Shown: positions 39,706 to 49,155, counted from the first letter of the stretch. The stretch: DNA of 57,482 bases from Candidatus Enterococcus huntleyi (GCF_009933175.1 NZ_MAEJ01000018.1:1-57482); one strand, 5' to 3'. The notes: generated by a model not told the origin, from the sequence alone. Numbers and translations: made by a program.

Positions 39706-40461
39706 TTAAGAAAGATGAACGCCTTTATCTACAAAGATTACGTCACCGATAATTCCGCTTGATAGTGGGCTAATCAAGAAGGCACATGCGTTACCAACCT
39801 CTTCAATAGTCACACCTTTATGATCGGGTGTACGGTCTTCAGAAAGTTGAATTAGTTTTTGGTAATCTTGCACACCAGTTACGGCTAATGTTTTGATTGC
39901 GCCAGCTGAGATGCCGTTTACGCGAATTTTCTTAGGTGATAATTCTGCTGCTAAATAGCGAATGCTTGCTTCAAGCGCTGCTTTGGCAATTCCCATCATA
40001 TTGTAGTTAGGAATGGCACGTTCAGCACCGATATAGCTCAAGCTGACAATCCCACTATTTTCAGATAAAATTTCTTGTCCATATTTTGAAACGGCAATCA
40101 ATGAATAACTGCTGATGTCTTGCGCTAGGGCATAGCCGTCACGAGAAATATTCGTCACGTCACCAGATAATTCTTCTTTTTTAGCATAAGCAACCGCGTG
40201 AACAATCCCATCGATTTCGCCTGCATATTCTTTAATTTGGGCAAATGCGGATTGAATACTTTCATCGCTTGCTACATCACATTCAACTAAAAATGCTTTT
40301 TCATCAACAATTCTTTGTAACGATTTTTTCATACGTTCATTTTGATACGTATAAAGAATTTCAGCGCCTTGTTTTTGCATGGCTTCTGCACAGCCCCACG
40401 CAATACTTTTCTTATTTGCAACGCCCATTACTACTACTTTTTTTCCAGCTAAATATGACAT
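39706..40461 (-). CDS. fabI: Enoyl-ACP reductase (FabI)
   Basis: 251 residues from ATG 40461 (AAGGAG upstream; an earlier in-frame start has no ribosome site). A Rossmann fold with GVANKKSIAWGCAEAMQKQGAE is followed by catalytic Tyr-x6-Tyr/Lys in SYIGAERAIPNYNMMGIAKAALEA and RVNGISAGAIKT. It catalyses the last step of fatty-acid elongation and is the triclosan target. It is divergent from fabZ, with FabT-like boxes between. Confidence 0.95.
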   Translation of the reverse strand: MSYLAGKKVVVMGVANKKSIAWGCAEAMQKQGAEILYTYQNERMKKSLQRIVDEKAFLVECDVASDESIQSAFAQIKEYAGEIDGIVHAVAYAKKEELSGDVTNISRDGYALAQDISSYSLIAVSKYGQEILSENSGIVSLSYIGAERAIPNYNMMGIAKAALEASIRYLAAELSPKKIRVNGISAGAIKTLAVTGVQDYQKLIQLSEDRTPDHKGVTIEEVGNACAFLISPLSSGIIGDVIFVDKGVHLS

Positions 40462-40563
40462 ATTTACACTCCTTGATTTTCTATTAGTGATCAATTAATA
40501 GAGATGTGGTTCTTGAAAAATTGAATAATGGCTAATTTACCTTAATTATCTCTATGATTTATT

Positions 40564-40593
40564 ATTATTATCGATAATTGTTTGATTGTCAAA
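40564..40593 (-). promoter_or_regulatory. fabI promoter overlapped by a FabT-like box
   Basis: On the minus strand TTGACA (40592-40587), a 17-bp spacer and AATAAT (40569-40564). The palindrome TTTGATTGTCAAA (40581-40593) covers the -35. FabT, the MarR-type repressor of fatty-acid genes in lactic acid bacteria, binds TTTGAnnnTCAAA-like sites. Its binding here is inferred. Confidence 0.7.
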
Positions 40594-40879
40594 CTATTTT
40601 TACTTAGAATAGAAAAAGCGCCTTAAATCCTCCAAAATTTGCTCTTTTGACTAATGATTGATGCACCAACCAATCCTCTTTACTCTGTGCGAGTGGGGGA
40701 GGAATTCTCAATGGCTCGAGCACCCTATATTTTGTATTATTTGTTCATCCTAGAGACACTTAATTGCTTCACCAGCTATTTCTAGCACGTCATCATAAAT
40801 AACGGCTGTCTACTATTTTAAAATAAAAATGCTACTTGCCTTTCTCAGCGCTATGATTTATGATTATTATCAAGAATAG

Positions 40880-40892
40880 TTTGATAACCAAA
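40880..40892. promoter_or_regulatory. Second FabT-like box (imperfect)
   Basis: TTTGATAACCAAA, one half-site mismatch relative to TTTGATnATCAAA, inside the right copy of the 48-bp repeat and about 100 bp upstream of fabZ. Confidence 0.5.
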
Positions 40893-40945
40893 CTATTTGA
40901 ATTATTGATAGTATCTGATTACCTGAAAAATGATAATTACAATAC

Positions 40946-40958
40946 TTTGATAATCAAA
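40946..40958 (+). promoter_or_regulatory. FabT-like box upstream of fabZ (perfect palindrome)
   Basis: TTTGATAATCAAA is a perfect interrupted palindrome 33 bp upstream of the fabZ start, overlapping the likely promoter (TTGATA as -35). Confidence 0.7.
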
Positions 40959-40991
40959 TAAAATAATCATTCACGAAAGTAGGTTTATTAT

Positions 40992-41429
40992 ATGGAAAAA
41001 GTATTAACTGCAGTTGAAGTCATGGAGCTTATCCCTAATCGTTACCCGATTTGTTATATCGATTATGTGGATGAATTAATCCCTGGCAAAAAAATTGTTG
41101 CAACTAAGAACGTGACGATTAATGAAGAATTTTTCCAAGGTCATTTCCCTGGAAATCCAGTCATGCCTGGCGTCTTAATTTTAGAATCTTTAGCGCAAGC
41201 AGGATCAATTTTAATTCTAAAATCAGAAGAGTTTCTTGGTAGAACAGCCTATATTGGTGGGATTAACAAAGCAAAATTCCGTCAAAAAGTTGTGCCTGGC
41301 GATGTTGTAAAATTATCTTTTGAGATTACTAAAATTAAAGGTTCAGTAGGGACCGCGGATGCTATCGCAACCGTTGAAGGTAAGAAAGTCGCTGAATGTG
41401 AGTTTACCTTTATCGTAGGACAACAATAA
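40992..41429 (+). CDS. fabZ: Beta-hydroxyacyl-ACP dehydratase, FabZ/FabN type
   Basis: 145 residues. Hot-dog fold with active-site His in GHFPGNPVMPGVLILESLAQ (about 55-75), the catalytic Glu within it, and FRQKVVPGDVVKL. In enterococci the dehydratase beside fabI is FabN, a FabZ-like enzyme that also isomerises trans-2 to cis-3 decenoyl-ACP. Sequence reading cannot separate the two. No fabF/fabO gene accompanies it here. It is expressed alone behind FabT-like boxes. Confidence 0.88.
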   Translation: MEKVLTAVEVMELIPNRYPICYIDYVDELIPGKKIVATKNVTINEEFFQGHFPGNPVMPGVLILESLAQAGSILILKSEEFLGRTAYIGGINKAKFRQKVVPGDVVKLSFEITKIKGSVGTADAIATVEGKKVAECEFTFIVGQQ

Positions 41430-41443
41430 TCATTTGTGCAATT

Positions 41444-41497
41444 AAAAATCGGAGGAACAAAACAGTCTGGCTGTTAAGTTCCTCCGATTTTTTATTT
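41444..41497. terminator. Perfect bidirectional terminator
   Basis: AAAAATCGGAGGAAC (41444-41458) pairs with GTTCCTCCGATTTTT (41478-41492), followed by TATTTG. It lies between convergent fabZ and the cyclophilin gene. Confidence 0.92.
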
Positions 41498-41506
41498 GAA
41501 TTAGAC

Positions 41507-42283
41507 TTATTTTGCTTCTTGTAAAATTTTGATTGATTTGATTTTCACTGGATCAAGCGGAGTTGATTCTTCACCTGAACTATTTGCTTTAACTTCTGCT
41601 TTAGCAATTTTATCGACAGTATCCATACCTTCATAGACTTGGCCAAAGACTGTATAACCGCCATCTAATTGAGGAACACCACCATTTTTGTAAGCATCGA
41701 TGATTGCTTTTGGATAATAATTATTTAATAAACCATCTGAAACATCTTGTGTGTTTTGGACGATAAAGAATTGACTACCAATGCTGACAGGTTCTTGTGT
41801 TTTCGCCATTGAAAGGGCGCCACGTATATGATATAGCTGTTCTGAAATTTCAGTTTCGAATGGTTCTCCCCAAATACTTTCGCCACCAGCTCCAGTACCG
41901 TCAGGATCGCCACCTTGAATCATGAAGTCTTCCACTACACGGTGGAAAATGACGCCATCATAGTAACCTTCTTTGGCATGAGTCATGAAATTTTCTACCG
42001 CTTTTGGCGCGATTTCTGGGAATAACTTCAATTTGATGTTACCAGCAGTTGTTTCGATCTCAACAGCCGATTCGTTTTCTTTTAATTCTGCGTCAAGCTG
42101 TGGCAACTCTAAACTATTTAAATCAACTTCATCAGAAGAAGCTGCAGTTGATTTTTCTGTTGTTGCTTTTTCAGTAGACGAGGTAGAACTCGCGCTTTTC
42201 GTTGTGTTGCCTGATGAGCAGGCAGTCAGTAATAAACCCATTCCTAGGATGCTTAAAGGAATTAGAACGCTCTTTAATTTCAT
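41507..42283 (-). CDS. Cyclophilin-type peptidyl-prolyl isomerase lipoprotein
   Basis: 258 residues. A lipoprotein signal with LLTACSSG (Cys22) is followed by a Ser/Thr-rich linker to about 75 and then a cyclophilin domain: FMTHAKEGYYDGVIFHRVVEDFMIQGGDPDGTG, SMAKTQEPVSIGSQFFIV and FGQVYEGMDTVDKI. It would help fold secreted proteins at the membrane surface, replacing or adding to PrsA. It is a single gene. Confidence 0.92.
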   Translation of the reverse strand: MKLKSVLIPLSILGMGLLLTACSSGNTTKSASSTSSTEKATTEKSTAASSDEVDLNSLELPQLDAELKENESAVEIETTAGNIKLKLFPEIAPKAVENFMTHAKEGYYDGVIFHRVVEDFMIQGGDPDGTGAGGESIWGEPFETEISEQLYHIRGALSMAKTQEPVSIGSQFFIVQNTQDVSDGLLNNYYPKAIIDAYKNGGVPQLDGGYTVFGQVYEGMDTVDKIAKAEVKANSSGEESTPLDPVKIKSIKILQEAK

Positions 42284-42451
42284 AAATTATTTTCCTCTCT
42301 TTTTTAAACTTTCCATATTATCATAACAAACTAGCTCATGAATGACTATAAAATTTTTAGTAACTCGCAAAGGTGTAGACCATTTCTGGTAATTTTGCTA
42401 TACTGTATCTGTAATCAAAATTAAGAAACAACTACTCAGGAGGCAATACAA

Positions 42452-43543
42452 ATGGGAAAATTAGGTATTTCAGTTTATCCAGAACGTTCAACATTTGAAA
42501 AAGACAAAGCGTATTTAGATCTTGCACATAAATATGGCTTTACGCGTGTCTTTACAAGCTTATTACAAATCACAGAAGACAAGGAAAAAGTTTTAAGTGA
42601 ATTTAAAGCAGTCGTTGATTATGCCAACAGTTTAGGCATGGAAGTCATGGTTGATATTAACCCGGCTTTGTTTGAACAACTTGAAATTTCTTACACTGAT
42701 CTATCATTTTTTGATAAAATGGGCGCTTATGGCGTACGTTTAGATGTAGGTTTCACTGGAGCAGAAGAAGCCCAAATGACTCGAAATCCTTATGGCATCA
42801 AGATTGAAATTAATATGAGTGCAGGAACCAATTATGTAGATAATATTATGAGTTATTCGCCAAATACAGATAACTTACTAGGTTCTCACAACTTTTATCC
42901 TCATCGTTATTCAGGATTAGGTTATGACCATTTTGTCTTTTGTTCAGAAAAATTCCGTAAATATAACTTAAATACCATGGCGTTTGTCAATTCACATGCT
43001 GCAACATTTGGTCCTTGGCCGACACAAGATGGTCTTTGTTCATTGGAAGACCACCGTGATTTAGAAATCGGCACACAAGTCAAACACTTACTATTAACTG
43101 GTTTAATTGATGACATCTCAGTCGGGAATGCGTATGCGTCAGAAGAAGAATTGAAAGCTATGTCGGAAGCCTTTACAGCAGCTTATCCAACGTTGAAAGT
43201 AAAAGTTGAAGAAGATATTACTGAGAATGAACGAATTTGTTTATTTGATAATCTACACAGCTATCGTGGCGATCGTTCGGACTATATTTTGCGCTCAACC
43301 ATGACGCGTGTCTACTATAAAGACAAAGAGTTTCCTGCTCACAATACTCGTGACATGAAGAAGGGCGACGTTTTGATCGATAATGTTGGCTATGGTCAAT
43401 ACAAAGGTGAAACACAAGTGGCTCTGAAAGAAATGAAAAATGATGGCCGTGTCAATGTAGTGGGGCGTATCTCAGACGATGAATTGTTCCTATTAGATTT
43501 CTTAAAACCATGGTCTAGCTTCAAATTTATTGAAACAAAATAA
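42452..43543 (+). CDS. mupG: MupG-family TIM-barrel protein (DUF871), 6-phospho-N-acetylmuramidase-like
   Basis: 363 residues. It begins MGKLGISVYPERSTFEKDKA, with FTRVFTSLLQITEDKE. The barrel continues with MVDINPALFEQL, GVRLDVGF and KIEINMSAGTNYVD. The C-terminal cyclophilin-like domain (about 240-363) includes RDMKKGDVLIDNVGYGQYKGE. S. aureus MupG cleaves MurNAc-6P-GlcNAc in cell-wall recycling. The usual PTS and MurQ partners are not adjacent here. Extended -10 TGC-TATACT at 42399-42404; AGGAGG start. Confidence 0.88.
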   Translation: MGKLGISVYPERSTFEKDKAYLDLAHKYGFTRVFTSLLQITEDKEKVLSEFKAVVDYANSLGMEVMVDINPALFEQLEISYTDLSFFDKMGAYGVRLDVGFTGAEEAQMTRNPYGIKIEINMSAGTNYVDNIMSYSPNTDNLLGSHNFYPHRYSGLGYDHFVFCSEKFRKYNLNTMAFVNSHAATFGPWPTQDGLCSLEDHRDLEIGTQVKHLLLTGLIDDISVGNAYASEEELKAMSEAFTAAYPTLKVKVEEDITENERICLFDNLHSYRGDRSDYILRSTMTRVYYKDKEFPAHNTRDMKKGDVLIDNVGYGQYKGETQVALKEMKNDGRVNVVGRISDDELFLLDFLKPWSSFKFIETK

Positions 43544-43576
43544 CTCGCATAACAAACGAGTCTAAAATAAGTACCC

Positions 43577-43628
43577 GGTGCCATAGATCAATCAGCCTAA
43601 CAGCTTGATGATCTATGGCACCTTTTTT
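43577..43628 (+). terminator. Strong intrinsic terminator after mupG
   Basis: A perfect 14-bp stem GGTGCCATAGATCA (43577-43590)/TGATCTATGGCACC (43609-43622), then TTTTTT. Confidence 0.92.
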
Positions 43629-43765
43629 CAGTTGTTAAGAGAACGAACCCAGTCCTTTATAAGGCGAGGGTAAGCCAAAAAATTCAAAAAAAGAGTATCC
43701 AAGAAGAAAAAGAAAGTATAGAGTGGAAATTTTTTTGACTATTTGTTTAAAATTAAAAAATCAAT

Positions 43766-43794
43766 TTGCGAAGCGCCCAAAATTTGGCTATACT
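43766..43794 (+). promoter_or_regulatory. Promoter of the alpha/beta hydrolase gene
   Basis: TTGCGA (43766-43771), a 17-bp spacer and TATACT (43789-43794), 40 bp upstream of the start codon. Confidence 0.7.
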
Positions 43795-43834
43795 GTACTG
43801 TTGTGAGGAATAATAAGTAGAAGGTGGCAGGTAA

Positions 43835-44770
43835 ATGAAACGTTGGGTGAAAATTTTAATTGGTGTGCTTGCAGTAGTTATCGTAGGACTCGTATTTGCG
43901 GGGAACTATTTTTATAATTATGCAGTAGTGCCTTCAGAAAAAGATTTTTTAGCTGGGGATACGGCTGGAACGGACAAGGAGAGAACACCTTCACAGGAAT
44001 CAACTTGGTTCACTGATGAGAATAACAGAACACTTTGGGAAATGGACTCTACTGATGGCTTAAAGCTTTCAGCTATTTATTTGCCCGCTGAGTCGAAAAC
44101 GAACAAAACAGCTATCTTAGCACATGGCTACATGGGAACGGCTGAAACGATGGCAACTTTTGCTAAATTGTATCATGATTTGGGCTACAACGTCTTAGCT
44201 CCTGATGCAAGAGGTCATGGGAAGAGTCAAGGGGACTATATTGGCTTTGGTTGGCCTGAAAGAAAAGATTACTTGCAGTGGATTGATCGCGTGCTAACCG
44301 AAAATGGTGAGGATGAAGAAATTACACTCTTTGGGATCAGCATGGGTGGCGCTACGGTTATGATGACCAGTGGCGAGGATTTACCTAAGAACGTCAAAGC
44401 GATTGTAGAAGATTGCGGCTATGCTTCTGTAACAGGGGAATTGAGCTATCAATTAAAAGAATTATTTAATTTGCCAAGCTTCCCATTAATTCCAGTGACG
44501 AGTGTTGTGACGAAAGTTAGAGCGGGCTATTTCTTTGGTGAAGCAGATGCCATTAAGCAATTAAAAAATAACAAGACGCCAATGTTGTTCATCCATGGCG
44601 ATGGTGACACCTTCGTGCCCTATACGATGCTTGATGAAGTCTACGAGGCGACAGATGTTGAAAAAGAAAAATATGTCGTGCCAGGTGCAGAACATGCCAA
44701 AGCGTATGATACTGACCCAGCCAAATACAAAGAAGTCGTAAAAAACTTTTTAGAAAAGTATATCGATTAG
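43835..44770 (+). CDS. Membrane-anchored alpha/beta hydrolase
   Basis: 311 residues. An N-terminal membrane anchor (about 5-30) is followed by an alpha/beta hydrolase fold: HGYMGTAETMATFAKLYHDLGYNVLAPDARGHGKSQG, nucleophile elbow GISMGGA (Ser about 170), FIHGDGDTFVPY with acid Asp, and PGAEHAKAY with His. This resembles Firmicutes YqkD-like extracellular hydrolases. The substrate is unknown. It is a single gene with its own promoter and terminator. Confidence 0.88.
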   Translation: MKRWVKILIGVLAVVIVGLVFAGNYFYNYAVVPSEKDFLAGDTAGTDKERTPSQESTWFTDENNRTLWEMDSTDGLKLSAIYLPAESKTNKTAILAHGYMGTAETMATFAKLYHDLGYNVLAPDARGHGKSQGDYIGFGWPERKDYLQWIDRVLTENGEDEEITLFGISMGGATVMMTSGEDLPKNVKAIVEDCGYASVTGELSYQLKELFNLPSFPLIPVTSVVTKVRAGYFFGEADAIKQLKNNKTPMLFIHGDGDTFVPYTMLDEVYEATDVEKEKYVVPGAEHAKAYDTDPAKYKEVVKNFLEKYID

Positions 44771-44816
44771 CTTCGACGACAAAATAGATTTTAAAAATGA
44801 ACGAAAAATCACAAAA

Positions 44817-44856
44817 AAAAGACGCAGGATCTCGGAAGAGGGATTCTGCGTCTTTT
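44817..44856. terminator. Bidirectional intrinsic terminator
   Basis: AAAAGACGCAGGATC (from 44817) pairs with GATTCTGCGTCTTTT (44842-44856). It lies between the convergent hydrolase and gap genes. Confidence 0.88.
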
Positions 44857-44921
44857 GCGTCATTTCTGGATGGGACTACTTCAGGTGATTTCTGATTTAG
44901 TCCATTATTGAACTGCTTATC

Positions 44922-45932
44922 TTACAAGTTTGCAAATTTTTCTAATAGACGAATCATTTGGCAAGTGAAGCCATATTCATTGTCATACCAAGCGACTGTT
45001 TTGACTAATTGGAAATCACCAGCTGTGGTCACTTCGGTTTGAGTCGGGTCAAAGATTGAACCAGCTGTTGTACCAATCACATCGCCAGACACGATTTCAC
45101 GATCATCGTAGCCGAAAGAAGGATTATCAACGGTATGTTTTTTAATCGCTTCATTGACTTCATCAGCAGTAACTTTTGTCTTCAAGATAGAGACAAGTTC
45201 TGTTAATGAACCGTCTACGACTGGCACGCGTTGCGCATGTCCTTGTAATTTCCCTTGCAGTTCAGGAATCACTAGACCGATTGCTTTGGCTGCACCTGTT
45301 GAATGGGGAATCGTGTTATCGGCAGCAGAACGAGCGGCACGGAGATTACCACCTTTGACGGGTCCATCTAACAACATTTGTGTTGAAGTGTAGGCGTGAA
45401 CCGTCGTCATTGTGCCGACTTCAATGCCAAATTCATTATTTAAGAAATAAGCCATTGGTGCTAAGCAGTTAGTGGTACAAGAGCCTGCGGAAATAATTTT
45501 ATCTTCTTTATCGAGCGTATCATCATTGACATTATAAACGATAGTTTTCATCGCACCGGCTGGAGCTGAAATAACCACGCGTTTTACACCAGCATCCAAA
45601 TGTGCTTGCGTTTTTTCTTCAGAGGTATAAAAACCAGTACATTCTAACACGATATCGACGCCGTTTTCTTTAACCCAAGGAATTTTACTTGCATCAGGTT
45701 CTGCATAAACGCGGGTTGTTTCACCATCGACAACGATTGAATCGTCAGTCGCTGTAACGGTACCAGGATAAGTGCCGTGAGTGGAGTCAAATTGTAATAA
45801 ATGTGCTAACATCGTAGGGCTAGTCAAGTCATTAATTGCCACAACTTCAATATCATCAGAGACTTCTTTGATGCGACGAAATGCTAAACGACCAATTCGG
45901 CCAAAACCATTAATACCTACTTTTACTGTCAT
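44922..45932 (-). CDS. gap: Glyceraldehyde-3-phosphate dehydrogenase
   Basis: 336 residues: NAD-binding [16 protein letters not shown], the active-site Cys in [13 protein letters not shown] (about 150-162), [27 protein letters not shown] and WYDNEYGF. It is the glycolytic phosphorylating enzyme. It stands alone here, without cggR, pgk or tpi next to it, so it may be one of two gap copies in the genome. AAGGAGG start. Confidence 0.95.
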   Translation of the reverse strand: MTVKVGINGFGRIGRLAFRRIKEVSDDIEVVAINDLTSPTMLAHLLQFDSTHGTYPGTVTATDDSIVVDGETTRVYAEPDASKIPWVKENGVDIVLECTGFYTSEEKTQAHLDAGVKRVVISAPAGAMKTIVYNVNDDTLDKEDKIISAGSCTTNCLAPMAYFLNNEFGIEVGTMTTVHAYTSTQMLLDGPVKGGNLRAARSAADNTIPHSTGAAKAIGLVIPELQGKLQGHAQRVPVVDGSLTELVSILKTKVTADEVNEAIKKHTVDNPSFGYDDREIVSGDVIGTTAGSIFDPTQTEVTTAGDFQLVKTVAWYDNEYGFTCQMIRLLEKFANL

Positions 45933-46010
45933 ACAAATACTTCCTCCTTTATATAGATAAACTGCTGTGTATTTGTAGGAAAAACCTATCTTTTTACCCA
46001 GATTTTCGCT

Positions 46011-46047
46011 ACACTAATAGTGTGCGCTCGTTTGATTTGTTTGTCAA
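46011..46047 (-). promoter_or_regulatory. gap promoter region with a palindrome
   Basis: On the minus strand a consensus -35 TTGACA (46047-46042) precedes a weak -10 (CACACT, 17-bp spacing). The interrupted palindrome ACACTA-A-TAGTGT (46011-46023) covers the -10 and transcription start. This is a possible operator for sugar-responsive control. The regulator is unidentified. Confidence 0.5.
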
Positions 46048-46152
46048 AAGATTCACCTTTCAAAATGAGGAGAGAACCTGCGCCAATTCAATCGTACATA
46101 AACTTAAAAATTCTAAACGCGATAAAAGCGATAGAAAAAGGAAGGGATAATT

Positions 46153-47139
46153 ATGTCAATTAGAGTAGTTGAGGAACTTCAATCAAATTATGAACAACTA
46201 AAAAGAGAACAGCAGTGGACCTTAAGTAAACAGTTGGCCTATGTTTTAGCAAGAGGATTTGTTGGGAGTACGTATCCTTTTTCAGGTGAACTGTACCAAG
46301 AAACCAAGCAACGCCTAAAATCAAAATTGAATTTATTTAATAATTTTACGAGTCCAGTTAGAGAGTCGATTATTTGTTTATTAATGACGCATAACCAAAC
46401 GTCAGATCAGGCATTAGATGAATTATTATATGACTATGAGCAAATTGTTAATGGCGGTTTCCGTCGGTCACAGTATACCTATTTTGCAGCCTATCTTTTA
46501 CAATTTACACCAACTAATCAGAAGGTGGCGACGATTGAGCGAGGCAAAGAAATTTATGAGGCTATCCGTGAACGTCATCCATTTTTGACTGGGCAAGAGG
46601 ATGCGCCGATTGCTTTGTCGTTAGCACAAAATAGTCAACTGCAGCCGTTTTCTGTCGACGCTATTTCTGATTGCATGGAACAATTCTATGTCGGTATGAA
46701 TCGGATTGGCTTTGCTAAAGGCGATGAATTACAATTTGCGGCAGGCACTGCGGTTCAGCTATTTCAAGGATACAACGAGTCGATTATTCAAGAGATGGCC
46801 CAAATCATTGAGGATTTTAGAGATGCACGTCTACCTTTCAGACGAGAAACTTATGCTAGCATCGTCTTTCTAACTTTTTTATCAACCCAAAAATCGCTTA
46901 ATTTTCAGCGACTTTTAGATTTGTTCGATGAGATTAGTGAGACGTGTCAATTAGGCTTTTATAAAAATTTACGGACTTCTCTAGCTGTCAGTCTATTTAT
47001 TGGGGAAGAACTGAAGGAATTTAGTCAGGAAGAAATCGAATCATTGTCTCTCAACATGAATTTCTTAATCATCCAGCAAGAGATTTCAGCAATGATTGCA
47101 ACAACAGCTGTCGTTGCCGCTTCATCTTCTAATAATTAA
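46153..47139 (+). CDS. DUF4003-family protein
   Basis: 328 residues, largely alpha-helical and soluble until a small hydrophobic Ala/Thr-rich tail (AMIATTAVVAASSSNN). It matches my memory of the DUF4003 proteins of Bacilli, often found next to obg. No function is established. GGAAGGGATAA precedes the ATG. obgE follows 114 bp later. Confidence 0.75.
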   Translation: MSIRVVEELQSNYEQLKREQQWTLSKQLAYVLARGFVGSTYPFSGELYQETKQRLKSKLNLFNNFTSPVRESIICLLMTHNQTSDQALDELLYDYEQIVNGGFRRSQYTYFAAYLLQFTPTNQKVATIERGKEIYEAIRERHPFLTGQEDAPIALSLAQNSQLQPFSVDAISDCMEQFYVGMNRIGFAKGDELQFAAGTAVQLFQGYNESIIQEMAQIIEDFRDARLPFRRETYASIVFLTFLSTQKSLNFQRLLDLFDEISETCQLGFYKNLRTSLAVSLFIGEELKEFSQEEIESLSLNMNFLIIQQEISAMIATTAVVAASSSNN

Positions 47140-47253
47140 TCAGTAAATGAGCAGAAAACATAGACAAAAGACGATTTCACGGCTAAAATAAAAGAGGCTT
47201 TTGTTTATTGTGGAGATTCATGTAGTCAAGTAACAAAATAGGAGGACGAAAAT

Positions 47254-48567
47254 ATGTCCATGTTTTTAGATCAAGTAACAATCGACGTTAAAGCCGGTAA
47301 GGGTGGCGACGGAATGGTTGCCTTCCGTAGAGAAAAATATGTCCCAGATGGTGGGCCAGCCGGTGGTGATGGTGGACACGGTGGTGCAGTCATTTTAGTT
47401 GTCGATGAAGGCTTACGGACCTTAATGGATTTCCGTTTTAATCGTCATTTCCGAGCACAACCTGGTGAAAATGGTATGAGTAAAGGCATGCACGGTCGTG
47501 GCTCAGAAGATACGTATGTCAAGGTGCCACCAGGTACAACGGTGCGCGATGCTGAGACAGATGCTTTATTAGGTGACCTAATTGAAAATGGTCAGACGCT
47601 AGTTGTTGCCCAAGGTGGTCGCGGCGGACGAGGCAATACTCGTTTTGCTTCACCAAGAAATCCAGCACCTGAAATTGCTGAAAACGGCGAACCAGGGATG
47701 GAACGAAAAATTGAATTAGAATTGAAAGTTTTAGCGGATGTCGGTTTAGTTGGCTTCCCATCAGTTGGAAAATCAACACTACTTTCTGTGATTTCTTCTG
47801 CTCGTCCAAAGATTGGTGCCTATCATTTTACAACCTTAGTGCCTAACTTAGGCATGGTTGCTACCAGCGATGGCCGCAGTTTTGCTGCAGCTGACCTGCC
47901 TGGTTTGATTGAAGGAGCTTCTCAAGGTGTCGGACTAGGCACGCAATTCTTACGCCATATTGAACGTACGCGAGTAATTTTACACGTGATCGATATGAGT
48001 GGGATGGAAGGGCGCGATCCTTACGATGATTACTTAGCGATTAATCACGAATTAGCGACGCATAATTTACGTTTATTAGAACGTCCACAAATTATTGTCG
48101 CAAATAAAATGGATATGCCAGACGCTGAAGAAAACTTAAAATTATTTAAGGAAAAATTAGCAGCTGAAAAAGAAGATGAGTTTGCGGAAGACATGCTTGT
48201 ATTCCCAATCTCAGGCGTGACTAGACAAGGGATTGAGCCCTTATTAAATGCAACGGCTGATCTATTAGAAGTCACACCAGAATTCTTATTGTATGATGAG
48301 GAAATCGAGGATGAAACAGTTCTGTATGGCTTTACCGCTGAAGGACCTGAATTCACCATCGACCGTGATCCAGACGCGACTTGGGTTCTGACCGGCGCGA
48401 AGATCGAAAAATTATTTGATATGACCAACTTTGATCACGATGAAACAGTCATGCGTTTTGCCCGTCAATTGCGTGGTATGGGTGTTGATGAAGCCCTACG
48501 TGCAAGAGGCGCCAAAGATGGCGACTTAGTTCGTATCGGCGAGTTCGAATTTGAATTCGTTGACTAG
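47254..48567 (+). CDS. obgE: Obg GTPase
   Basis: 437 residues in the three-domain Obg layout. The glycine-rich Obg fold is 1-158 ([27 protein letters not shown]). The G domain has [11 protein letters not shown] (about 165-175), DLPGLIEGA and NKMD. The C-terminal OCT domain ends GEFEFEFVD. It acts in ribosome maturation and the stringent response. It is the last core gene before the accessory island. Confidence 0.97.
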   Translation: MSMFLDQVTIDVKAGKGGDGMVAFRREKYVPDGGPAGGDGGHGGAVILVVDEGLRTLMDFRFNRHFRAQPGENGMSKGMHGRGSEDTYVKVPPGTTVRDAETDALLGDLIENGQTLVVAQGGRGGRGNTRFASPRNPAPEIAENGEPGMERKIELELKVLADVGLVGFPSVGKSTLLSVISSARPKIGAYHFTTLVPNLGMVATSDGRSFAAADLPGLIEGASQGVGLGTQFLRHIERTRVILHVIDMSGMEGRDPYDDYLAINHELATHNLRLLERPQIIVANKMDMPDAEENLKLFKEKLAAEKEDEFAEDMLVFPISGVTRQGIEPLLNATADLLEVTPEFLLYDEEIEDETVLYGFTAEGPEFTIDRDPDATWVLTGAKIEKLFDMTNFDHDETVMRFARQLRGMGVDEALRARGAKDGDLVRIGEFEFEFVD

Positions 48568-48583
48568 ACAATTATCAATAGAG

Positions 48584-48617
48584 CACCGAGCCTTTATTTT
48601 AAAGGTTCGGTGTTTTT
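48584..48617 (+). terminator. Intrinsic terminator after obgE
   Basis: CACCGAGCCTTT (48584-48595) pairs with AAAGGTTCGGTG (48601-48612), then TTTTT. It marks the left boundary of the accessory island. Confidence 0.92.
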
Positions 48618-48651
48618 AATATTAGTTAGGTTTTCAAATATTTTTCCAGGG

Positions 48652-48696
48652 GGTTGTCAAACCAAAATATGTGTGTTAATCTGAATGGGTAGTCAA
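48652..48696 (+). promoter_or_regulatory. Promoter of the ribbon-helix-helix gene with two GGTnGTCAA motifs
   Basis: TTGTCA (48654-48659), a 17-bp spacer and TAATCT (48677-48682) with an upstream TG form the promoter. GGTTGTCAA (48652-48660) lies on the -35 and GGTAGTCAA (48688-48696) at the transcription start. They are 36 bp apart and match the repeats found again at 49156 and 49189. Autoregulation is inferred. Confidence 0.6.
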
Positions 48697-48730
48697 CACT
48701 TCACAGCTTCACGGAAGGGAGGACTTGAAA

Positions 48731-49120
48731 ATGAGAGTGCAAATGCGCTTATCGACAGAAGCAAGAATAATTCTACAAGAAGCTAAGCTAGAGTATCTAC
48801 GATCAGGAATTACAAAAAGTTCGGGCGACGTTCTCGACGATCTGTTTTCTTTGTATAAAGATCGAGTCTACGATATTGATTGGGAGCTGGTTAGGAATAA
48901 TCCAAGCTATGATGGTATATTGGCCGATTACACATCCGTTAACCCGACCACTCTCAATTTGAATAATGCTACTATAGAGACGATAGAAATGTTTAGAAAA
49001 TTTTTCAATACAGAACCTGCTTTGAAAATAAAGCGGACTGTCTACAGATCTTATATTATTCGAATGGTGTTAAAGGCATATATATTAGAAAAAGAAAAAA
49101 AACAGAATATTAGAAAATAA
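48731..49120 (+). CDS. Probable double ribbon-helix-helix DNA-binding protein
   Basis: 129 residues from ATG 48731 (GGGAGGACTTGAAA upstream). The N-terminal part fits strand-helix-helix (MRVQMRLSTEARIILQEAKL, then ITKSSGDVLDDLFSLY). The C-terminal part repeats the pattern (TTLNLNNATIETIEMFRKFF, then RTVYRSYIIRMVLKAYI). Tandem RHH proteins such as TraY bind DNA as pseudo-dimers. It has its own promoter and an immediate terminator, with GGTAGTCAA repeats on both sides, so it is the likely regulator of the island. The family assignment is by pattern, not by match. Confidence 0.6.
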   Translation: MRVQMRLSTEARIILQEAKLEYLRSGITKSSGDVLDDLFSLYKDRVYDIDWELVRNNPSYDGILADYTSVNPTTLNLNNATIETIEMFRKFFNTEPALKIKRTVYRSYIIRMVLKAYILEKEKKQNIRK

Positions 49121-49144
49121 TTTGGTCAATTATTTTCTAATTTT
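49110..49144 (+). terminator. Intrinsic terminator overlapping the RHH stop codon
   Basis: A perfect 13-bp AT-rich stem TTAGAAAATAATT (49110-49122)/AATTATTTTCTAA (49128-49140), then TTTTG. The stop codon TAA lies inside the first arm. Confidence 0.75.
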
Positions 49145-49155
49145 GTAGATAAATA

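Larger units (their letters stand above)
40552..40898. repeat. Pair of 48-bp direct repeats, each holding a FabT-like box
   Basis: The segments 40552-40599 and 40851-40898 align without gaps with 41 of 48 bases identical by eye, beginning CTATGATTTA and ending AACTATTT. Each contains a TTTGAT-N-N-N-CAAA-type palindrome. About 250 bp of unassigned sequence separates them. It may be a duplicated promoter/operator left by loss or gain of a gene between fabI and fabZ. Confidence 0.75.
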
